Origin: Micromonospora sp. WMMD1120
Lineage (GTDB): Bacteria; Actinomycetota; Actinomycetes; Mycobacteriales; Micromonosporaceae
Direction: 5' to 3'
DNA: 64,000 nt
NCBI RefSeq assembly: GCF_029626235.1
Contig: NZ_JARUBO010000005.1
Location: forward strand, 3,628,501 to 3,692,500
In this document: piece after piece, positions 34,794-45,180 of the stretch
Layout of the letters: each line of letters begins with the position of its first letter
Position numbering within the stretch: the stretch's first letter is position 1
Notes under the pieces: generated by a model
The model's database searches: none
What the model was told of the DNA's origin: nothing
Seen by the model: the letters and a program-made list of their open reading frames with translations, nothing else
Translations under genes and position numbers: made by a program

Positions 34794-34988
34794 GTGCTCC
34801 CCCGTGAACGGAGCCGCGCATCGTCGGCGCCGAGTGCAAAGCCCCCGAAATCGCCCAGAACACATTCTTGTGTGCAGCGTACTGCCCGTCGTGGATGCCC
34901 GCCATTGGCCACCGGGTCAATGCCGGTGGGCCGGGGCCCCGGCAGGGGCCGCTACCCTGGTAGCCCGAGGGGAAGGGGCACCAATCCG

Positions 34989-36482
34989 GTGGCGAGGACC
35001 TACAACGTCGTGACGTACGGCTGCCAGATGAACGTGCACGACTCCGAGCGGATATCCGGCCTGCTCGAACAGGCCGGCTACGTGCGCGCGACGCCGACCG
35101 ACGACACCCCGGACATCGTCGTCTTCAACACTTGCGCGGTACGGGAGAACGCGGACAACCGGCTCTACGGCAACCTCGGTCGCCTGCGCCCGGTGAAGGA
35201 CAAGCATCCCGGCATGCAGATCGCGGTCGGCGGCTGCCTGGCCCAGAAGGACCGGGGCGACATCGTCCGCAAGGCGCCCTGGGTGGACGTCGTCTTCGGC
35301 ACCCACAACATCGGGTCCCTCCCGGTGCTGCTGGAGCGCGCCCGGCACAACGCCGCCGCCGAGGTGGAGATCCTGGAATCCCTCGACGTGTTCCCCTCCA
35401 CGCTGCCGACCCGCCGCGAGTCGACGTACGCCGGCTGGGTGTCGATCTCGGTGGGCTGCAACAACACCTGCACCTTCTGCATCGTGCCGGCGCTGCGTGG
35501 CAAGGAGAAGGACCGGCGTCCCGGCGACATCCTCTCCGAGGTGCGCGCCCTGGTCGACGAGGGCGTGCTGGAGGTGACCCTGCTCGGGCAGAACGTCAAC
35601 TCCTACGGCGTCGAGTTCGGCGACCGGTACGCGTTCGGCAAGCTGCTGCGCGCCTGCGGCGACATCGACGGCCTGGAGCGGGTCCGCTTCACCAGCCCGC
35701 ACCCGAAGGACTTCACCGACGACGTGATCGCCGCGATGGCCGAGACGCCGAACGTCTGCCACTCGCTGCACATGCCGTTGCAGTCCGGCTCCGACGACGT
35801 GCTGAGGGCGATGCGCCGGTCCTACCGCTCCGAGCGCTACCTGGGCATCATCGAGAAGGTCCGGGCGGCGATGCCGGACGCGGCGATCACCACCGACATC
35901 ATCGTCGGCTTCCCCGGTGAGACCGAGGCCGACTTCCAGCGCACCCTGGACGTGGTCCGCGAGGCGCGGTTCTCCTCGGCCTTCACGTTCCAGTACTCCA
36001 AGCGACCCGGCACCCCGGCGGCGACCATGGACGACCAGCTGCCCAAGCAGGTCGTGCAGGAGCGCTACGAGCGGCTGGTGGCGACCGTCGAGGAGATCAC
36101 CTGGGCGGAGAACAAGCGCCTCGTCGGGGAGACCGTCGAGGTGCTGGTGGCTGTCGGCGAGGGCCGCAAGGACGAGCGCACCGGCCGGATGTCCGGCCGG
36201 GCCCGGGACGGCCGCCTGGTGCACTTCGCCACCGACGGGCCGGGCGGGGAGTCCCTCGCCGGCCAGATCCGGCCGGGCGACATCGTGCACACCACCATCA
36301 CGTACGCCGCGCCGCACCACCTGAACGCCGACGGGGCGCTGGTGGCGCACCGCCGCACCCGGGCCGGTGACGCGGCCGAGGCGGGACGCTCCCCGCGTAC
36401 CCCCGGGGTGTTGCTCGGTCTGCCGACGATCGGCGCGCCGCCGGTCGTGGCCGCGCCCACCGCGGGCTGCGCCGCGCACTGA
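34989..36482 (+). CDS. miaB: tRNA-2-methylthio-N6-dimethylallyladenosine synthase MiaB
   Basis: 497-aa radical SAM methylthiotransferase that converts i6A37 to ms2i6A37 in tRNAs. The N-terminal UPF0004 domain has Cys residues in [18 protein letters not shown] and AVGGCLAQ (auxiliary 4Fe-4S cluster). The radical SAM motif is CNNTCTFC near residue 158. A TRAM domain is near 390-455. GTG 34989 places the family-typical [18 protein letters not shown] at the N-terminus, with GAGGGGAAGGGG 10 nt upstream. It acts after MiaA, encoded about 9 kb downstream. In related genomes DUF349 follows soon after; here that order is interrupted. Confidence 0.97.
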   Translation: MARTYNVVTYGCQMNVHDSERISGLLEQAGYVRATPTDDTPDIVVFNTCAVRENADNRLYGNLGRLRPVKDKHPGMQIAVGGCLAQKDRGDIVRKAPWVDVVFGTHNIGSLPVLLERARHNAAAEVEILESLDVFPSTLPTRRESTYAGWVSISVGCNNTCTFCIVPALRGKEKDRRPGDILSEVRALVDEGVLEVTLLGQNVNSYGVEFGDRYAFGKLLRACGDIDGLERVRFTSPHPKDFTDDVIAAMAETPNVCHSLHMPLQSGSDDVLRAMRRSYRSERYLGIIEKVRAAMPDAAITTDIIVGFPGETEADFQRTLDVVREARFSSAFTFQYSKRPGTPAATMDDQLPKQVVQERYERLVATVEEITWAENKRLVGETVEVLVAVGEGRKDERTGRMSGRARDGRLVHFATDGPGGESLAGQIRPGDIVHTTITYAAPHHLNADGALVAHRRTRAGDAAEAGRSPRTPGVLLGLPTIGAPPVVAAPTAGCAAH

Positions 36483-36491
36483 CCGCGCGAG

Positions 36492-36515
36492 GGGGCCCCT
36501 CGCCGAGGGGGCCCC
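36492..36515. terminator. Terminator between miaB and pectate lyase gene
   Basis: The hairpin GGGGCCCCTC / GAGGGGGCCCC has a 10-bp stem with one bulge and a 3-nt loop, and lies between convergent genes. Confidence 0.6.
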
Positions 36516-36522
36516 GCCGCGG

Positions 36523-37881
36523 TCAGATGGTGATCTTGCCGGCGCCGGCGCCCGCCAGCACGATGGACTTGACGTTGCTGGCCGGGTCCAGCTGGTACGG
36601 GTACGGGATGCTGGCCACGCTGCCACCGGCCTGGCCGGTGGGCGAGTTGACGAAGTGGTTGTTGCGGGCGACCAGGCTGCCGGGCCCCGAGTCGCCCTCA
36701 CCCAGGTGGTACGGGTCGTCGACGTTCTCGAAGTAGTTGCCCTCGACGAGCACGCCGGCCCGCTCGGTGGACGCGATGCCGTAGCCGCCGTTGGCCCGGT
36801 AGTAGTTGTTGTAGACGTGCACCGGGTTGCCGAACCGCACCCGGGGGTTGCGCTGGTTGCTGCCGTCGAAGTAGTTGTGGTGGTAGCTCACCCGCAGGTG
36901 GCCGACGTCCTGGCTCGCGTTGTCGTCGCTGTGCCCGAGCAGCATCGTCTTGTCGTGGCTGAACACCCGGTTCCAGGACACCGTGACGAAGTCCGAGCCG
37001 CGCTTGATGTCGACGGCGCCGTCGTACCCGTTGCTGAAGGTGTTGTGGTCGATCCAGATGTTGCTGGCCGACTCCTGCACGTTGATCGCGTCGTCGTTCC
37101 AGCTGCGGAAGGTCAGGTTGCGGATGATCACGTTGCGGTCACCGTTGATGTTGAACCCGCAGCCGACGATCGTCGCCCCGTAGTTGCCGATGATGGTCTT
37201 GTTGGAGCGGACCCGCAGCATCCCCGAGCAGGTGATCGTCCCGGTCACTCGGATCACCGCGGCGCCTGTCGCGTTCAGCGCGCTGGTCAGGCCCGAGGCG
37301 TTGCTGACGGTGGTCGTGGCGGCGTTGCCGCCACCCGTGGTGCCGCCGTTCTGGGTGGCCCAGCCGACGAGGTTCGACGGCTGCTGGTTGGTCGGCGGGG
37401 GAGTGCTCGACGGCGGCGGGGTGGTCGGCGGTGGCGTGGTCGGGGTGGTCGGCGTGGTGCTGCCGGTGCAGGCGACGTTGTTCAGGGAGAAGCTGGTCGG
37501 GGCGGGATTGCTGGAGTTGTTCCAGCTCGCGTTGAAGCCGAACGACGCGCTGCCGTTCGTCGCCAGGTTGCCGTTGTAGTCGACGTTCGTCGCGGAGACC
37601 TGGCTGCCGCTCTGCGTGACGGTGGCGCCCCACGCCTGGCTGGTCTGCTGACCGGCCCCGTACGTCCAGCGCAACGTCCACCCGGAGAGCGGGTCGCCCA
37701 GGTTGGTGACTGTGACGTTGCCGGTGAAGCCGCCGGGCCACTGGCTGGCGACCGAGTAGGTCACCTGGCACCCGGCGGCGGCCTGGGCGGACACCGAGGT
37801 CAGCAGACCGGCGGCGACGAGGGTGGCGGTGGCTGCGGCGGTGGTGGCGATCAGCGTCGATCGACGCCGTCCTGTGCGCAT
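36523..37881 (-). CDS. Secreted pectate lyase (PL1-type) with N-terminal CBM2
   Basis: 452-aa secreted enzyme. A Sec signal (residues 1 to about 35; Arg-rich start, hydrophobic core, SAQA end) precedes a CBM2 cellulose-binding module (about 38-137; VTYSVASQWPGGFTGNVTVTN). A Pro/Thr-rich linker (about 140-170) leads to the parallel beta-helix pectate lyase domain (about 175-452). Diagnostic segments are SNIWIDHNTF, VDIKRGSDFVTVSWN, VSYHHNYFDGSNQRNPRVRFG (catalytic RxPxxR-like region) and VHVYNNYY. It cleaves polygalacturonate by beta-elimination. ATG 37881 has AAGGAAG upstream. It is one of two plant-polymer enzymes inserted between miaB and DUF349. Confidence 0.93.
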   Translation of the reverse strand: MRTGRRRSTLIATTAAATATLVAAGLLTSVSAQAAAGCQVTYSVASQWPGGFTGNVTVTNLGDPLSGWTLRWTYGAGQQTSQAWGATVTQSGSQVSATNVDYNGNLATNGSASFGFNASWNNSSNPAPTSFSLNNVACTGSTTPTTPTTPPPTTPPPSSTPPPTNQQPSNLVGWATQNGGTTGGGNAATTTVSNASGLTSALNATGAAVIRVTGTITCSGMLRVRSNKTIIGNYGATIVGCGFNINGDRNVIIRNLTFRSWNDDAINVQESASNIWIDHNTFSNGYDGAVDIKRGSDFVTVSWNRVFSHDKTMLLGHSDDNASQDVGHLRVSYHHNYFDGSNQRNPRVRFGNPVHVYNNYYRANGGYGIASTERAGVLVEGNYFENVDDPYHLGEGDSGPGSLVARNNHFVNSPTGQAGGSVASIPYPYQLDPASNVKSIVLAGAGAGKITI

Positions 37882-38024
37882 GCTGCTTCCTTTCGATGAG
37901 GCGGACGACCCGTCGCTGCGCCCATGCCCGTGGGCCGCGACTCCCGGCCGGACCTGTGGTCCGCGGGCCCGCCAGTGCTGGTACGTGAAGAAAGCGGCTC
38001 CTGCGCGTGCGCCGGCCGTGGACA

Positions 38025-38038
38025 GGCAAGCGCTTTCC
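38025..38038. promoter_or_regulatory. LacI-type operator upstream of pectate lyase gene
   Basis: GGCAAGCGCTTTCC contains the perfect palindrome AAGCGCTT, the CG-centred form bound by LacI-family repressors. It lies about 145 bp upstream of the pectate lyase ATG. Confidence 0.4.
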
Positions 38039-38073
38039 CGATGAAAGCATAGAAGCATCTGGATGTAAATGGC

Positions 38074-38114
38074 CGGGACGGCCGATGCGGTACCCGCCCG
38101 CACCGGCCGTCCCG
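38074..38114. terminator. Terminator of the cellulase gene
   Basis: A 17-bp stem, CGGGACGGCCGATGCGG with CCGCACCGGCCGTCCCG (one mismatch), loop of 7 nt, just downstream of the minus-strand cellulase stop. Confidence 0.7.
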
Positions 38115-38119
38115 ACAGG

Positions 38120-39910
<1,791 letters not shown>

Positions 39911-40044
39911 CTACCAGACTCCGTCGCTCATTCTGATCAGCCCGGGTCGATGCGTCAATCAGCCCTCCGGCTGCCCCAATCCGCCCCTCCGCCAACGTTC
40001 ACGTGGCCTGGCCGAGCATCCGCGCGGCCCTCGGCCCTCCATGC

Positions 40045-40162
40045 CGCGCCCTGTCCGGTCTGACCGCGCCCTGTCCGGTCTGACCGCGCCCTGTACGGTC
40101 TGACCGCGCGCTGTCCGGTCTGCCCGCGCTGTCCGGTCTGACCGCGCGCTGCCCCGTCGCGC
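40045..40162. repeat. Tandem repeat, 20-bp unit, about six copies
   Basis: Unit CGCGCCCTGTCCGGTCTGAC: copies at 40045, 40065, 40085 (one change), 40105 (diverged), 40125 (18 bp) and 40143 (degenerate). Confidence 0.88.
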
Positions 40163-40221
40163 GTATCGCCCTCTTCGCACGTTTCGCCGCCGGACGGAGC
40201 CAGGCCGGCCGGCGCAGCCGC

Positions 40222-40290
40222 CATGATCCACGCAACTTCGGGGAAGTTGTCGCCTACGCCACCCCTGAGGCAGCAACTTCAGGGATATTG
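40222..40290. repeat. CAACTT-containing intergenic repeat-like element
   Basis: CAACTT (40233) and AAGTTG (40244) form a short hairpin. A second GCAACTTC occurs about 40 bp on. Composition is AT-richer than the flanks. It resembles dispersed Micromonospora intergenic elements (not checkable here). Confidence 0.4.
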
Positions 40291-40402
40291 CGAGGCGGGG
40301 CACGAGGTGCGGTGCGGGATCGTGGGACGCGGGGCGTGGAATGCGGCGAATGGTGCCCAAGACCAGGCTTCGTGTCCGACTCGTACGCATGATCGCGCTC
40401 AA

Positions 40403-40412
40403 TCCTGGTTGT
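40403..40412. repeat. Left target-site duplication of the IS4-family element
   Basis: TCCTGGTTGT here and TCCTGGATGT at 41945-41954 flank the element, identical at 9 of 10 positions. Confidence 0.75.
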
Positions 40413-41944
40413 CAACGCCGTTGCGTTTAGCGCTGTGAGCGGGAGGCAAGTCCTTTCTCGAAGACTGTGATGTCGGCGTGGAAGCTGTAGGTCTGTGCGG
40501 TTGGGGGGTGTTGTCGCGTGTTCGGGCCGTACTTGCTGGTCGGGTTCTTGCGGGTGCGGGCTTTGACGCGGGGGCGGCGCTGTGTGGGTAGGAGGTTGGC
40601 CAGCGCGGCCTGGCCTATCGCGCCGAGGAGATCGGCGGGGCCGTCGGGGTGGATCGCGCTGGCGGTGGTGATCGTGTTGACGGCGGTGTCGATGAGGATG
40701 GTGAAGCTGAGCCGGTCCATGTCCAGGCCCGGTTGGGTTGACGCGGCGTCTGCGGCGGCGCGGATGAGGGCTTGGTAGGTGGTGAGGAGGGCATATACCT
40801 CTTGCTCGATGCCGGGGATGCTGTGAGAGCGCAGGACGCGGCCGTTGAGCATGGTGGCTTTGATCGAGTAGTAGGTGGTCTCGGCCTGCCAGCGTTCGTG
40901 GTAGAGGTTGATGAGTTCTCGGGCGGGGTAGCGGGCGTGATCGGTCAGGCTGGTGATCAGGCGCCACTGCTCGCGGCGCACCGTGCCGTCGGCCAGGGTG
41001 ATGGTGACCTGCGCTTCGATGACTCGTATCAGGATGAGGGCGGGTAGGGTGCCGTAGCCGATGCGGGTCAGGTAGGAGCCATCGGGCAGGCGTTGCGCGA
41101 TGGTCGGGCGGCGGCAGGCGGTGGAGCGGACGAGGAACTGCGCGCCGGTGGCGGCCACGTCGTGCAGGAATCGCGCGGCGTCGAAGCCGGCGTCGGCCAG
41201 CAGCAGCATCGCGCGGTCCAGTGCGCCTACCAGGCGGTGGGCATAGGGCAGTTCGCCTCCTGCATCGGGGCCGAAGTCCGCGGCGAGCAGGGCGCGGGTC
41301 CCGCACTCGATCACCACGAGCAGTCGCAGCAGCGGGTAGCCGAACTCCCGCCGGTCTCCTACCCGTTTGCGGTAGCGCCAGGTGACCTGTTCCCGGTCGG
41401 GCACGTGCAGGTGAGTGCCGTCGATGGCTACGGTGCGCAGGCCCCGGTAGAACACGCCGGGCTGGCTGGGCAGGCCGACGACACCAGCCAACGTCTCGAA
41501 CAGCCGCCGTAGCGGCGCCGCTCCGATCCGGCGGCGGGCGCGGGCAAGTGAGGAGACGCTCGGGCGCGTCAGGCGCAGGTCCGTCAGGGCGGCGGTCAGC
41601 TTCCCCCAGGTCGCCAGATAGGAACAGCGCTCGAACAGAGCGAGCGCGAGGACGAAATACACCACGACCCGAGACGGCAGCAGCCGCAGCCGCTTCTCCC
41701 GTGTCCCGGTCTCCTCCAACACCGCGTCTACCAGGTCAAAATCGATGATCTGCGTCAACTCACCCAGATGACCGGGCGCGTACACACCCCCGGCCACCCC
41801 GAACGACCGGCTGATGACAGACTTCTCCTGCAACGGGACTCCTGACAACGATCACCTTGCTCGACACAAGCTGATCTATCAGAAGTCCCGTTCGCGTCTT
41901 CAAAGCCTTGACTCAAGCCCCGATCGCCAAACGCAACGGCGTTG
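40413..41944 (-). mobile_element. Complete IS4-family insertion sequence, 1532 bp
   Basis: Terminal inverted repeats are CAACGCCGTTGCGTTTAGCG (40413-40432) and, on the opposite strand, CAACGCCGTTGCGTTTGGCG (41944-41925), with 19 of 20 matches. A near-perfect 10-bp target duplication flanks it. One long transposase gene fills the interior. Duplication length and transposase signature fit IS4. The single mismatch between duplications suggests moderate age. It appears intact. Confidence 0.88.
40427..41848 (-). CDS. IS4-family transposase
   Basis: 473-aa DDE transposase. The IS4 N-terminal domain is recognisable (LPSRVVVYFVLALALFERCS). The first catalytic Asp is in VAIDGTHLHVPD and the second in LLLADAGFDAARFL. 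The IS4 hallmark Y-(2)-R-(3)-E-(6)-K is present exactly as YHERWQAETTYYSIK. The stop codon TAA lies inside the left inverted repeat. No frameshift or internal stop is seen, so it may be functional. The start ATG 41848 is 77 bp inside the right repeat, leaving room for its promoter. Confidence 0.93.
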   Translation of the reverse strand: MSGVPLQEKSVISRSFGVAGGVYAPGHLGELTQIIDFDLVDAVLEETGTREKRLRLLPSRVVVYFVLALALFERCSYLATWGKLTAALTDLRLTRPSVSSLARARRRIGAAPLRRLFETLAGVVGLPSQPGVFYRGLRTVAIDGTHLHVPDREQVTWRYRKRVGDRREFGYPLLRLLVVIECGTRALLAADFGPDAGGELPYAHRLVGALDRAMLLLADAGFDAARFLHDVAATGAQFLVRSTACRRPTIAQRLPDGSYLTRIGYGTLPALILIRVIEAQVTITLADGTVRREQWRLITSLTDHARYPARELINLYHERWQAETTYYSIKATMLNGRVLRSHSIPGIEQEVYALLTTYQALIRAAADAASTQPGLDMDRLSFTILIDTAVNTITTASAIHPDGPADLLGAIGQAALANLLPTQRRPRVKARTRKNPTSKYGPNTRQHPPTAQTYSFHADITVFEKGLASRSQR

Positions 41945-41993
41945 TCCTGGATGTAGTGGCCTGGGAGCGAGCAGGATGCCACTACATCCAGGA
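41945..41993. repeat. Long hairpin, copy d, interrupted by the IS element
   Basis: A 16-bp perfect stem, TCCTGGATGTAGTGGC (41945-41960) with GCCACTACATCCAGGA (41978-41993), and a 17-nt loop. The first 10 nt are the right target duplication. The left flank of the IS (GCTCAATCCTGGTTGT, 40397-40412) complements the sequence continuing to 41999, so the original stem was about 22 bp. Confidence 0.75.
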
Positions 41994-42024
41994 TCGAGCA
42001 GGTTCTTGGCGCGGGGCGCGGGGC

Positions 42025-43233
42025 TCAGCCGGCCTGCTCGGCGAGTTGGAGGAACTGCCGCTTGGCGTTGAGCGCCTGCTCGGCCTCCTTGATGCGGCGC
42101 GCGTCGCCGGCGCTCTGGGCCCGGGCCAGCCGGTCCTCGGCTTCCGCCACCTGCGCCCGCATCTGGGCGAGCAGCGGGTTGTCCTCCTTGGTGGTACGCC
42201 GCCACGCCGAGTCCATCACCTCGCGGACCTTGTCGTCGACGGCACGCAGCCGGCGCTCCAGCCCGGCTGCCGCCTCGCGGGGGACCCGGCCCGCCTCGTG
42301 CCACTGCGCCTGGATCTCCCGCAGCTTGGCCTGTGCGCCCTTCGGGTCGGCGTCGACGTCCAACGCCTCGGCCTCGGCGAGCAGGGCCTGCTTGCGCTCC
42401 AGGTTGCCGCGCTGCTCGTTGTCCCGTGCGGAGAAGACCTCACTGCGCCGGCTGAAGAAGGCGTCCTGCGCACCCCGGAACCGTTCCCAGAGCTTCTGCT
42501 CGGCCTCCTTGGAGGCGCGGGGAGCGGCCTTCCACTGGGTCATCAGGTCCTTGAGCTGGTTGGCGGTGGCGGCCCAGTCGGTGGAGTCCCGGAGCTTCTC
42601 CGCCTCGGCGACGAGTTCCTCCTTGACCGTCTGCGCCTGCTTACGCTGCGAGTCCAAAGAGGCGAAGTGGGCGCCCCGGCGGCGGGTGAAACCGTCCCGG
42701 GCCGCGGCGAACCGCTTCCACAGCTCTCCGTCGGCCTTCTTGTCGACCCCGCGAATGGTCTTCCACTCGTCGAGGATCTCCTTGAGCCGGTCCCCGGCGG
42801 TCTTCCATCCGGTGGACTCGGCGGCCAGCTTCTCGGCCTCCTCGACCAGAGCGGTCTTGCGGGCCAGGGCCTCGACGCGAGCGGCGTCCCGGGCGGCGCG
42901 CGCCTCACCGGCCTTCTCCTCGGCGAGGGTGGCCAGCTTGTCCAGGCGGGCGGTCAGGGCGTCGATGTCGCCGACCACGTTGGCTTCGGGCAGCGTGGCG
43001 CGGATCCGCCGGATCGTGCTCAACGAGTGCCCGGCGTCCGCCGCACCCGACTTGAGTCGCGCCTCAGTCAGGTCCACCTCGGTGACCAGGTCGGCGAAGC
43101 GCCGTGCGAAGTGCGCCAGGCCCTCCTCAGGTGCTCCCGCCTGCCAGGATCCGACCACCCGCTCGCCCTCGGCGGTCTTGACGTACACGGTGCCGTCCGC
43201 GTCCACCCGTCCAAAGGCAGTCCAGTCGCTCAT
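42025..43233 (-). CDS. DUF349 domain-containing protein
   Basis: 402-aa, highly charged, almost entirely helical protein made of repeated DUF349 units of about 75 residues. Each has a W-x-A/T-A-x-x-LK pattern (for example STGWKTAGDRLKEILDEWK; STDWAATANQLKDLMTQWK) and a W/F-x-R-F segment (KLWERFRGAQDAFF). A beta-rich N-terminus starts MSDWTAFGRVDADGTVYV. Coiled-coil packing is likely; function is unknown. ATG 43233 is chosen over a longer frame. Proteins of this family commonly lie between miaB and miaA in actinobacteria, which marks the split of that block here. Confidence 0.9.
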   Translation of the reverse strand: MSDWTAFGRVDADGTVYVKTAEGERVVGSWQAGAPEEGLAHFARRFADLVTEVDLTEARLKSGAADAGHSLSTIRRIRATLPEANVVGDIDALTARLDKLATLAEEKAGEARAARDAARVEALARKTALVEEAEKLAAESTGWKTAGDRLKEILDEWKTIRGVDKKADGELWKRFAAARDGFTRRRGAHFASLDSQRKQAQTVKEELVAEAEKLRDSTDWAATANQLKDLMTQWKAAPRASKEAEQKLWERFRGAQDAFFSRRSEVFSARDNEQRGNLERKQALLAEAEALDVDADPKGAQAKLREIQAQWHEAGRVPREAAAGLERRLRAVDDKVREVMDSAWRRTTKEDNPLLAQMRAQVAEAEDRLARAQSAGDARRIKEAEQALNAKRQFLQLAEQAG

Positions 43234-43434
43234 GTGCCCATCCTCGTTCTCCCGGCGTCGAGGGATCGATCCCCCGCCGCCGCCACGGCGCAGCCAAGTT
43301 GCTTCCGGCATTGTCACAGGTCCGACCCGGTCCGCGTCGAGCGCCTATCGCCGACCGTGACCATACGGTGTCCTAGGGCCTCAATGACCGGATCGGCTCG
43401 GAGACGCACCGGCGATTCCCGCTACGGTGAATGG

Positions 43435-44265
43435 GTGCCACTGGTCGCCGCAGCTGTCTGCCCGCATCCGCCCCTGCTCGTGCCGGAGGTGGCCGGCTCC
43501 GCGGCCCCGGAGATGGACGACGTGCGGGCGGCCTGCGACACCGCCGTACGCCGACTGCTGACCGCCCAACCGGACATCGTGGTGCTGCTGGGCACCGGCC
43601 CGGCGACCGGCGCGATCCCCTCCCCGGCCACCGGCTCCCTTCAGCCCTGGGGTGTCGACCTGGACGTGCCGCTGGCTCCCGGTCAGCCCGACCGGGGCGC
43701 GGTCCTGCCGCTGAGCCTGACCATCGGCGCGTGGCTGCTCGCCCGGCACGAAGCGCCGCCTGCCGCCGCGCCGCCTGCCGCCGCGCCGCCTGCCGCCGCG
43801 CCGCCTGCCGCCGCGCCGCCCAGCGCCGCCCCGCCCGCCGCCGCGCCGTCCAGCGCCGGCGCGCCCACGGCGGCGCGGACCACCGCCGTCCAGGTGGCCG
43901 CGGACGCCGGGCCAGCCGAGCTGGCCGCGCTCGCCGACGGGATCGACGCCGCCGGTGACCGGGTGGCGTTGCTGGTGCTCGGGGACGGGTCGGCCTGCCG
44001 AGGGGACAAGTCGCCCGGGTACGACGACGCGCGCGCCCTCCCGTACGACAGGCGGGTTGCCGCAGCCCTGGCCGAGGCGGACCTGGACGTCCTGCGCGAC
44101 CTCGACCCGGTCGTGTCGGCGGAGCTGAAGGCCGCCGGTCGCGCTCCCTGGCAGGTGCTCGCCGGCGCGGCCCGCGCGGCGGGCGGTGCCTGGCGTGGCG
44201 AGCTGCTGCACGAGTCGGCGCCCTACGGCGTCGCCTACTTCGTGGCGTTCTGGGAGCCGGCGTGA
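43435..44265 (+). CDS. Class III extradiol dioxygenase-like protein (LigB/MEMO type)
   Basis: 276-aa protein beginning VPLVAAAVCPHPPLLVPEVAG, the metal-site beginning of the LigB/MEMO-like family, with DIVVLLGTGPATG and VALLVLGDGSACRGDKSPGY later. The function in this genomic position is unknown. The middle (about residues 107-142) is expanded by seven Ala-Pro repeats encoded by a 15-bp DNA repeat. GTG 43435 is chosen: TACGGT (43425-43430) lies just before it, compatible with a leaderless transcript; ATG 43384 is an alternative. The stop overlaps miaA by 4 nt. Confidence 0.75.
   Translation: MPLVAAAVCPHPPLLVPEVAGSAAPEMDDVRAACDTAVRRLLTAQPDIVVLLGTGPATGAIPSPATGSLQPWGVDLDVPLAPGQPDRGAVLPLSLTIGAWLLARHEAPPAAAPPAAAPPAAAPPAAAPPSAAPPAAAPSSAGAPTAARTTAVQVAADAGPAELAALADGIDAAGDRVALLVLGDGSACRGDKSPGYDDARALPYDRRVAAALAEADLDVLRDLDPVVSAELKAAGRAPWQVLAGAARAAGGAWRGELLHESAPYGVAYFVAFWEPA
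43753..43857 (+). repeat. 15-bp coding tandem repeat (Ala-Pro-Pro-Ala-Ala)
   Basis: Seven units of GCGCCGCCTGCCGCC: four perfect copies (43753-43812) and three degenerate ones. It adds about 35 residues in frame to the LigB-like protein. Confidence 0.9.
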
Positions 44266-45173
44266 GCGGCGGCGTCGTCGCGGTGGTCGGTCCGACGGCC
44301 GCCGGTAAGTCGGCGCTGAGCATCGCTTTGGCGCACGGCCTCGACGGGGAGGTGGTGAACGCCGACTCGATGCAGCTCTACCGGGGCATGGACATCGGCA
44401 CCGCCAAGCTGACAGTCGCCGAGCGCGGCGGGGTGCCGCACCACCTACTGGACATCTGGGACGTCACCGAGCCGGCGAGCGTCGCGGAGTACCAGCGGCG
44501 GGCCCGCGCGGCGGTGGACGACATCCTGTCCCGAGGGCGGGTGCCGTTGCTCGTCGGCGGGTCCGGGCTGTACGTGCGGGCGGTGCTGGAGCACTTCGAG
44601 TTCCCCGGCACCGACGCGGCGCTGCGCGAACGGCTGGAACGCGAGTTGGCCGAGGCCGGCCCCGCCCCGCTCTACGCGCGGCTGCGGGCCGCCGACCCGG
44701 TCGCCGCCGAGAGCATCCTGCCCGGCAACGGTCGCCGGATCGTCCGAGCCCTGGAGGTGATCGAGCTGACCGGCGCGCCGTTCACCGCCTCGCTGCCGCA
44801 GCCCACGCCGTACTACCCGGCGGTGCAGCTCGGCGTGGACCTGGACACCGCCCTGCTCGACGAGCGGATCGCGCTGCGGGTCGACCGGATGTTCGCCGAT
44901 GGTCTGGTGGCGGAGACCCGCGAGCTGGTCGGGCGTGGGTTGCCCGAGGGGCGGACGGCGAGTCGGGCGCTCGGCTACCAGCAGGTGCTGCGCCTGCTCG
45001 CGGGTGAGCTGACCGAGGAGCAGGCGCGCGAGGAGACGGTCCGGGCCACGCGGCGCTTCGTCCGGCGGCAGCGGTCCTGGTTCCGGCGTGACCCGCGGAT
45101 CCACTGGCTGGACTCGGCCGGGCCGGACCTGATCGGGGCCGCCCTGCGCCTGCTGCCCGCCGCTGCGCGATGA
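44262..45173 (+). CDS. miaA: tRNA dimethylallyltransferase MiaA
   Basis: 303-aa enzyme transferring dimethylallyl to A37 of tRNAs reading UNN codons, the step before MiaB. Walker A is VVGPTAAGKSALS; VVNADSMQLYRGMDIGTAK, RGGVPHHLLDIWDV and LLVGGSGLYVRAVLE are family signatures. The C-terminal SRALGYQQVLRLLAGEL and RRFVRRQRSWFRRD segments bind the anticodon stem. GTG 44262 overlaps the LigB-like stop (GTGA), so the two are coupled. dapF follows 7 bp later. Confidence 0.96.
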   Translation: MSGGVVAVVGPTAAGKSALSIALAHGLDGEVVNADSMQLYRGMDIGTAKLTVAERGGVPHHLLDIWDVTEPASVAEYQRRARAAVDDILSRGRVPLLVGGSGLYVRAVLEHFEFPGTDAALRERLERELAEAGPAPLYARLRAADPVAAESILPGNGRRIVRALEVIELTGAPFTASLPQPTPYYPAVQLGVDLDTALLDERIALRVDRMFADGLVAETRELVGRGLPEGRTASRALGYQQVLRLLAGELTEEQAREETVRATRRFVRRQRSWFRRDPRIHWLDSAGPDLIGAALRLLPAAAR

Positions 45174-45180
45174 TGGGGGC

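Noticed and set aside
39955..40224. Minus-strand frame with repeated Arg-Thr-Gly-Gln segments
   Set aside because: Its repeats are the translation of the 20-bp minisatellite, with no other support.
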